Below are positions 57,877 to 64,000 of a stretch of 64,000 nucleotides of DNA, one piece after another. Position numbers and translations under genes: made by a program. Each line of letters starts with the position of its first letter. The first letter of the stretch is position 1. The notes beneath the pieces are model-generated. The model searched no databases, had not been told where the DNA came from, and saw only the letters and a program-made list of their open reading frames with translations. The stretch covers positions 5,781,001 to 5,845,000 of the forward strand of contig JBBPUQ010000002.1 of NCBI GenBank assembly GCA_038501195.1. The letters are read 5' to 3'. This DNA comes from Nemania diffusa (taxonomy: Eukaryota > Ascomycota > Sordariomycetes > Xylariales > Xylariaceae).

Positions 57877-59058
57877 ATGCTTTCTATACGCTCATTACTA
57901 TTTGCCGGTGTGGCCATACTGGGCCAAGGTGCACTCGCTCTCCCGTCTCTCAACTTTCGCGATTATTCCAGTGATCAACTACATCAGTGTGCCCATCAAC
58001 CACTCTATAGTGTCTTTCATGGAAAGGGGCACAAGGCAGCAGCCAGCTCGTTCTGCTCAGCCTATATTGGGCCTCAGACCACAACCAAAACGCGGACTGT
58101 CTACGTCCACTCGACGACAACTGAGGCCATAACCTCTACTGTCACTCCTGCGACGACAACTCTCACCATCACCCGCTCGGCTGACGTTACGACAACGGTG
58201 ACGGCAATTGTGCGTACTACCTTGACTCTGTCGACTACGCAGACTGTGACGACGGAGACGGATAGCTTCTTGGCTACTAGCAGCTTCACGACGACTGATG
58301 CGACCAGCGTCGCGACAGCAACAAGCTTGACCACGCTTACCACCACCGATGCTACCTCGGTTGTCGTAATTTCGTCCATCGGGTAAGGGCTGGCATTCAT
58401 ATTTCGCGGAGACTCTCTGGCTAATCATCTTCAAGGGGTATCACGTTGACTGTTCCTGCTCCTTCAGCCATCGCTCCCTCAGTCTTTAAAAGAGGTGCCA
58501 AGTGTGGCGGCAAGAAGAAAACAAGTGTACGCATATTTCCATCTAATAATGACTTCGAGGTAACTGGGCGTACTGACTTTCATATAGTGGCTAAGCAGCG
58601 TTACCTCCCACCACCCATCCTCGGCCATCAGCAGCGCTTGTTCTTGTCTTATTCAGGCAACAACGGTTCTTGAGACGGTCACTAGAGTTGGTTCTAACGT
58701 CAGTGCCACGAGCGAGGTATGATATATCGGTTCAACGCTTGTCTAGACTCATGTGCTCATTTCTATCTTGTAGGCCCTTGTCAGCGCCACTGCTTCTCGG
58801 TTCGCGACCAAGGAGATTACCAACGTGCACTCTTCTTATGCCGTCAGCACCGAGGCGTTCTCGACGACGGAGGTTTTCGACGCCACGGCCACGACGAGCG
58901 TGACGCAGACCGTCATCCAGACGATCGATGTCACGGCCATTGTGACGGCCACGACGACACTGACCATCACTGACTTCGAGACTCTGTACACCTCGACCAC
59001 GACAACCGGGTTCGGAATCGTGACGGTCACTGCGCCGAGAATATCCATACCATCATAA
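57877..59058 (+). CDS. Secreted Thr/Ser-rich surface protein with duplicated block
   Basis: The four exons are 57,877-58,382, 58,436-58,526, 58,588-58,716 and 58,774-59,058, giving 336 residues. Residues 1-21 are a signal peptide (MLSIRSLLFAGVAILGQGAL). A Cys-containing N-terminal part (residues 22-68) comes next. Then come two Thr/Ser/Val-rich blocks in exons 1 and 4, each containing TTTLTIT and VTAIV, separated by a small Cys/Lys-rich patch (RGAKCGGKKK). Such proteins are heavily O-glycosylated and sit in the cell wall or mucilage. No GPI-anchor signal or family domain is evident. All junctions keep the frame. It has no recognised homologue in my knowledge, so the role is open. Confidence 0.72.
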
Positions 59059-59808
59059 GCTGTCGAGCTGTGTTTACACGTGCAGCGTCACCACGGGCTG
59101 CCTCGTTGTCAATTATGACCAGTGCCGAAGACTTACGAGATGTTCGATTCTGCCCTTCTTATTATTAGTCTTTCTTAGATGGGTGGTATAATGCTGTTAT
59201 AGGTGATGTCCGACTTCAATGGTGCTGGGCTGTACGAAGGCGTCAAGGCCATTCGCTCTGCACTCTATCACTCCCACGGGTAACGGTCTCGGTAGCATCT
59301 TTCCATCACGTATGCGAAGATACGACGCCACCCGGTCTTGCGTTATATAGCTTCACTAAGTCTGGGGAAATGTCCATCTCGCTGCTTTCAAATATAATTA
59401 AATAGAACACTCCATGCAAGTATATAATAAATACACTTAATCAAGCCATCATCAAGCGGTACATTTCCATAAAGGATGCTTCCACTAACCTGTACACAGA
59501 TGAGACGAACTGGGCGAAACCAACCACTTACCCGTGGTGCATCGCAGCTCGAAGTTGACGGTCTTACTATCTGCCGTTAGTAATACCACACCGGCTCCCG
59601 CTTGTAACATCTTCACCTGGCGACATAGCGGTACTAATCTTGGAAGAGAAACAATTGTATTAAGATTATCGGTATTATATCAACGCTTAAACTTTTCTCT
59701 AATCCCATCATCTCCAACTCCCTCTCGTTCTCCTATGTACCTCCCCGCATTCACGGTCCAGCAACCGCATTAATAGTGTTCCCCGACATCAATCAGAGGT
59801 CGCGGCCT
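59059..59808. other. Intergenic between convergent secreted-protein genes
   Basis: No gene was recognised. The plus-strand frame near 59.5 kb has no domain. Confidence 0.5.
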
Positions 59809-60607
59809 TTAAGGGCCGTACTCGGGCCAGTTGATAGCCGAGACGTCGTCGTAGCACTTGGAGGGCGACGCGAAGGCGTGGCTGGAGAGGCTGCCTTCAG
59901 GCAGCTCAGGCAGGGTGTCGCACTCGGGAATCAGGGTGATGGCGGTGCAGCCGGCCGGGATGTCACGCATGAACAGCGCAGTGGTCTCGTTGAAGATGTC
60001 GTACGCGTAGCGGATGACGACGTACTCAGCCTGGTAGTAGGGCACGATGCGCGGGCAGGCGACGTAGGTGCCGGGCAGCGTGGCGGTCAGGTAGAAGTAG
60101 GGGTCAGGGAAGGCGAGTAGCGACACGCCGATGGTGCCGGAGCCGACGTCAAGAGTCACGTCATGCTCGGCCGTGTACGTGAAGTCGTACTCGGTGGCGT
60201 TCTGCACGTAGATGCCGTAGGGGAAGGGCGGGCTGCCGCCGTCGGAGAGGATGCTGCCCTGTCCGTAGTGGATCTCTGAAGCAGTGCCTAATAAAGCGTC
60301 GTTAGTCACTATTACCTCATAGGTGGGTGTGGATTGGGGACTACTCACCGTTGTGGTAGAATATTCTACCGGGTCCGGATAGGAGGACGGCGTCGTTCTC
60401 ACCGGCGCCGGTGTGAATGCCCTGGAACTCCCAGCCATTGACCGAAGGGCTCAGGTCGGTGGCCGGGTCAGTGACGTTGGCGACGAGACGGAAGCCGGTC
60501 GAGATGGAGTTGGGAGGGTAGTTGGGGATGACTTGGCGGCTGGTGAGGGGAACGGCGGTGGCCAGCGTGGCCGCGCTGACAGCAAAAAGGGCTTTGAGCA
60601 TAGACAT
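59809..60607 (-). CDS. Secreted fungal protein, DUF7907-like
   Basis: Exon 1 is 60607-60349, the intron is 60348-60288 and exon 2 is 60287-59809, giving 245 residues. A signal peptide lies at about 1-18 and an LTSR site after it may be a propeptide cut. STGFRLVANVTDP, NGWEFQGIHTGAG and AVLL are the sort of opening found in a family of fungal secreted beta-proteins that I believe is DUF7907; the assignment is from memory. Two Cys pairs (CPRIV, AGCTAITL and CDTL) could form disulfides late in the protein. The product is small, acidic and probably extracellular. Its function is unknown; an effector-like or allergen-like role is only speculation. Confidence 0.75.
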
Positions 60608-62344
60608 TATGAAGGTATTAAATTAATGTTGACGTGGATGTTGACTTTTTAAAACTTCGTAGTAGTACAATATTGACCTTGTCGTTATTATGGTATGGTA
60701 GACACTTCGGAGCTGATTGAGCGAATGGATAGCGAATGTATAGCAGATACAGGCGAAGTGATCCGGAGTGGTGACTGGTGCGTGAGTGTGTGTGAGAGGG
60801 GAATGTCTGTTCTCATAAGGTCGAGGTGAAGACCGTTTTATATCGAATCATATGAGCCTCTTCTCTCTCGTATGTGTGCGACATGACGATCTGCGCCCCT
60901 CTATGTCCGTAGACCCGCGGAACTTAGAGCGGTACGGACGGTAATTGTCATGCCTACGCTACCTCCTATGCGTATTCTGTCTGTACAGACCACTAGTAGA
61001 ATGGTCATGGCGATACCCAGGTAGCTGTGCATTCATCTCTAGCGAGAGCATCGTGATGGCGCGCAAACGAGGCTTGCCGTCAGCAATACGAGCTCTCATA
61101 CCCCATGCACCCAATCGCCCTCCCCTGTCATCAGACTATTTACCACTTAGCTATGGAAATGCCCCAAGTCCCTAGGCATCATTAGCTCCGGGAGCCACCG
61201 AATTAACCGCAATAAGATGGGTTAGGTATCGGATATACCTTCACGTAATCCACGTTGCCGACCTTGGTAATAACTTGCGATATTATAGCATCTGTAGAGA
61301 GAGGTAGCAGTAGCATCTACTGTAGATACTAGCTAAGTATATTTCGCGGTAACGTGCCGTTGGTGGCGCTATTAGCCTGGACGAGTAACTGCGTAGTCCC
61401 TTCTTTTAGACACATAAGTATTGTAGTATGCGTATACCGGGTTCTGGAGGTTAGGTTCCTAAGGTACATACCTAGCACCGACTAGGGCTCTTAGTCAGCC
61501 CAAATCGAGCATCTCCAGGTCTGAATAGAGTGTTATGCCTAAGCAGGAACTAATTATGCAGCTGTCGCCTTGGCATTGGCGGCTTGGATTGGTCACTGTA
61601 ACGAGCACAATTTTCTGTCGGCATCACCGCGAGGACTAATGCTTATTCACCGCCACGTCTATTTGTACATACATACGCCGACATTCATCGTGGACACGAG
61701 CAGCGACAATAACCGAGAGATGTAGTAGATTCACCATTGAACGTTACATCAGTAGGTATTCTAATGTTTATGTACCTGCCACCGCCTCGGTGTGGATGAT
61801 ACAAGCTCGCTCGTGTCGTCTTCAGATATAAGATTACTGATCCGTATCTTACTCTGTTCAACAAACCACCAAGTACTTCTGGTTCCATATAACTTTCCCA
61901 CAAATTATGATATACATATGTAGGCTCAGGGGACCATGAGCACACGAGTTCTCGTCGGTAAACACTTAACGCCGAACGCCTAGCTGGAATCCAAATCATC
62001 CTACCGAACCCTGGCACTCGAATATTGACACCATCAGAATGTCGCAGGAAACACGAATAATGATACGCCGAACGCGGTGATATGATTGCAGTCAAACAGT
62101 CAATAGTTCTGGTATATGGCTATTACATCACATGACCAGAAACAGGACATACGCCTCAGATTGCTTGTTCTTCCTTACTGTTGTCTTGCCACTTCATTTC
62201 GACCAGACGTTTTCTCGTGGATATATATAATCAAGCCTTCTAACTCGCTCTGATCATCTCAAGTCACACTTGCCTTCGTGCATCGTCAAGGTACTATTTT
62301 TTTTTTCAACCCGAACCACCCAGCGATCGATTGATTAGCGGTAA
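60608..62344. other. Gene-free stretch, 1.7 kb
   Basis: No coding region or RNA gene was recognised. The left end is the promoter of the DUF7907-like gene. The minus-strand frame at 61.7-62.1 kb has no domain and is rejected. Confidence 0.5.
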
Positions 62345-63266
62345 TTAGAACTTGGCCTCCTTGCGGCCCTGGAACCCCTTGAGGATGGCCACTATATTCT
62401 CCAGCGCGGTTAGGTAGGTTCTCAATTCGGTACTGACGGCACCTTGGTCGGCTCCTAGCTTGGGGTAGAAGTCCTTGCGGTAAGGGCAGGCACTCATGGC
62501 CGCCGAAAAGACGGGCTTGACCAGTATGCCGTGATGGGGCTTGAGGGTAGCACCGTAGGCGCCGCGGAACGAGTCGGACAGCTCTTCGCCGGCCTTGGCC
62601 AAGTTCTGGCTCAACCCAATACACGTGAAGTCCAGGCCTCTGCAAAACGAAGGTTAGCGTCCATGGTGTCATAGTTGGCTAGGATACGTCGGAAGGCGGG
62701 CAAGACGGGCGTACCGAACTAGCCATACAAGACCCTCAGTGGCCTTGTGGGACTTGGTTTTAAGCTCATTGAGGACGAGGGCTTGGAGAGTCTCGGAGTC
62801 GGCGGGAGCAGCTAGCTGGCGATCTCGGATTTTCTGGGGGTTTTTTTAGGTTAGTCATGATTAAGTGCAGTGCTTTAAATGCCGGGGTTTTGCACTCGGG
62901 CTGGGGATAAGGGTCGAGGTAGAGGCTCGGAGTAGGCAAGTAGTTGATTTGGCGGCGTCGATGTAGATATGGATGTAGGCTCACCTTGACATTTCCCAGC
63001 ATGTCGGATTTGACAGGCGAGAAGGCCACGGATCCCAGGGCGTCTAGGAGGCTTGGATTAGAGACCGGAGCAGATATTCGAAAGTCAGGGGCTATGACCA
63101 AGAAAGTTTAAGGCATACCGAACATGGTGGTCAGGGACTCGGCAGCCTCGAGAAACTCGGTGGTCGAAATGGCATTATCGTTCTGGGCGTCGACGGGGAC
63201 GTCAACAAAGGACCGCTTGAAGGTCGAGAGTAGGGTGGCTCCCTGGGGGACGGCAGGGGCAGACAT
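62345..63266 (-). CDS. Glycolipid transfer protein, HET-C2 homologue
   Basis: The four exons are 63266-63119, 63043-62985, 62833-62715 and 62639-62345, giving 206 residues, the usual GLTP size. The sugar-headgroup residues are all present: Asp63, Asn67 and Lys70 in the D-x3-N-x2-K pattern, Trp106 in GLVWLVRG, and a His at about 145 in PHHG. The protein carries glycosphingolipids between membranes in the cytosol. In Podospora anserina the homologue HET-C2 controls ascospore maturation and vegetative incompatibility with HET-D/E NLR proteins. No partner NLR is in the window. Three introns have GT and AG ends and their removal restores the conserved junctions (TMFDALGS, NVKKIRD, WLVRGLDF). Confidence 0.95.
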
Positions 63267-64000
63267 GGTGATGGTAGTAGCGTTTCGTATCTCTGGTCAA
63301 TTGGAAGAAAAAGGTATGGATAGAGGAAGAACAGATGTCTACGAAAGAAGAGGAGACTTGATAGTATTGAGGGGGAGACAGAGAAGTACTCAGTAGAAGC
63401 AAGGGGCAGGCAGGGGTACGAGGGGAAAAGGGGCGGTCAGTCGACGTCAATGGATCTATCACTCTGTAGGTGTTGTTGTTACAGGTTAACGTGTTCGAGG
63501 AGACGCACGAACTGGGCTTCCAGACTGGATTGGACCCCTCATTTTCTACCTAACGTTGCTAGAACACCCCGCTTAATCGTTACAGAATGTACAGCACCTC
63601 GAGGTTACAGCGCCTATCTAGGTAAGTAAGCAGGGGTAGCTTCAGGTACCTTACTTATCATTGCGGGGCTAGCTCGCCAGGCTAGGGCAGCCACAAATCA
63701 CATGTAAGCCACACAAGACAGTCCAGGTGCTTAGGTGTAGGGGGGAACCTAACCCAGAAACGGTACCTATCTTAGCCACACCTAAGTCTCATATGACGTC
63801 ATATGAAATTATCTTTTCCAAGAGTTATTCGGTTCTTTACGGTCATTGCTTCAATGTGTACGGCTCCTTTCAGGCTCTACCATGTTAAATAAACTATTGG
63901 TTCGATGAATCAAAAATTTTTATTGACATGATAAAGAGCGATTACACCTCTATCTACTGTCTGTGTATGTACTGAGAGAGAAGAAGGTTCAGATAGCTTC
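63267..64000. other. GLTP upstream region to window end
   Basis: No gene was recognised. The stretch contains TAGGTAAGTAAG and GGTACCTTAC-type motifs and the CRE palindrome listed separately. Low-complexity frames are shadows. Confidence 0.5.
63790..63805. promoter_or_regulatory. 16-bp perfect palindrome with a CRE/ATF core
   Basis: CATATGACGTCATATG equals its own reverse complement and contains TGACGTCA, the consensus site of ATF/CREB-type bZIP factors such as fungal Atf1. It lies about 524 bp upstream of the GLTP start. Confidence 0.6.

Noticed and set aside
1..64000. CRISPR arrays, bacterial operons, attachment sites or insertion sequences
   Set aside because: The window is fungal nuclear DNA, and no direct-repeat arrays or intact transposase genes are visible.

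Overview
The window is nuclear DNA of a filamentous ascomycete (Pezizomycotina, most likely Sordariomycetes). Genes sit on both strands and are broken by short introns, mostly about 47-175 nt, with GTRNGT-type donors, CTAAC/CTAAT branch motifs and YAG acceptors. The gene set is typical of such fungi: a Zn2Cys6 regulator, an AA9 lytic polysaccharide monooxygenase, a HET-C2-type glycolipid transfer protein, a fungal F-box protein and an amidase. There are no bacterial operons, CRISPR arrays or insertion sequences. I joined exons by hand. Every spliced model listed as CDS keeps its frame from start codon to stop codon.

Layout. Positions 0.7-7.4 kb carry two long minus-strand housekeeping genes: DBP7, a DEAD-box helicase of 60S ribosome assembly, and a large mitochondrial-type PPR protein. 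Positions 7.4-11.2 kb show no gene. Positions 11.2-17.3 kb are accessory: a very GC-rich NmrA-like protein, an aldo-keto reductase with a 7-nt microexon, the wreck of an MFS transporter, an F-box protein and a 70-residue single-pass membrane protein. Positions 18.2-31.5 kb are dense and mostly conserved: CHMP7-type ESCRT-III protein, RAD18, the POL32/POLD3 subunit of DNA polymerase delta, an amidase, a TTC1-like TPR protein, a HAD phosphatase and the ASTRA subunit ASA1. A gene-free stretch of about 4.4 kb leads into a Zn2Cys6 transcription factor (35.9-38.3 kb). POP4 (RNase P/MRP) and a GNPAT-like acyltransferase follow as a divergent pair. From 44.5 kb the window becomes rich in secreted and lineage-specific genes: a broken PD-(D/E)XK-like gene, a secreted M14 carboxypeptidase, an orphan protein, a ten-exon secreted class-C beta-lactamase-like protein, a DUF1772 membrane protein, an AA9 LPMO, a Thr-rich surface protein and another small secreted protein. 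The GLTP/HET-C2 homologue ends the set.

How genes work together. RAD18 and POL32 are transcribed away from each other across 623 bp that contains three ACGCG elements, one of them a perfect MluI box. Their products both act at PCNA during post-replication repair, so a shared S-phase promoter is plausible. The acyltransferase ends in A-H-L, which fits a peroxisomal targeting signal and suggests a dihydroxyacetone-phosphate acyltransferase. The secreted block at 45-61 kb (peptidase, serine hydrolase, LPMO, Thr-rich protein) looks like a saprotrophic or host-contact secretome. I see no complete biosynthetic gene cluster and no clear candidate for a wholly new system. The most useful leads are the RAD18/POL32 promoter, the microexon, the candidate GC-AG intron, the two decayed genes and the orphan at 47.8-49.0 kb.
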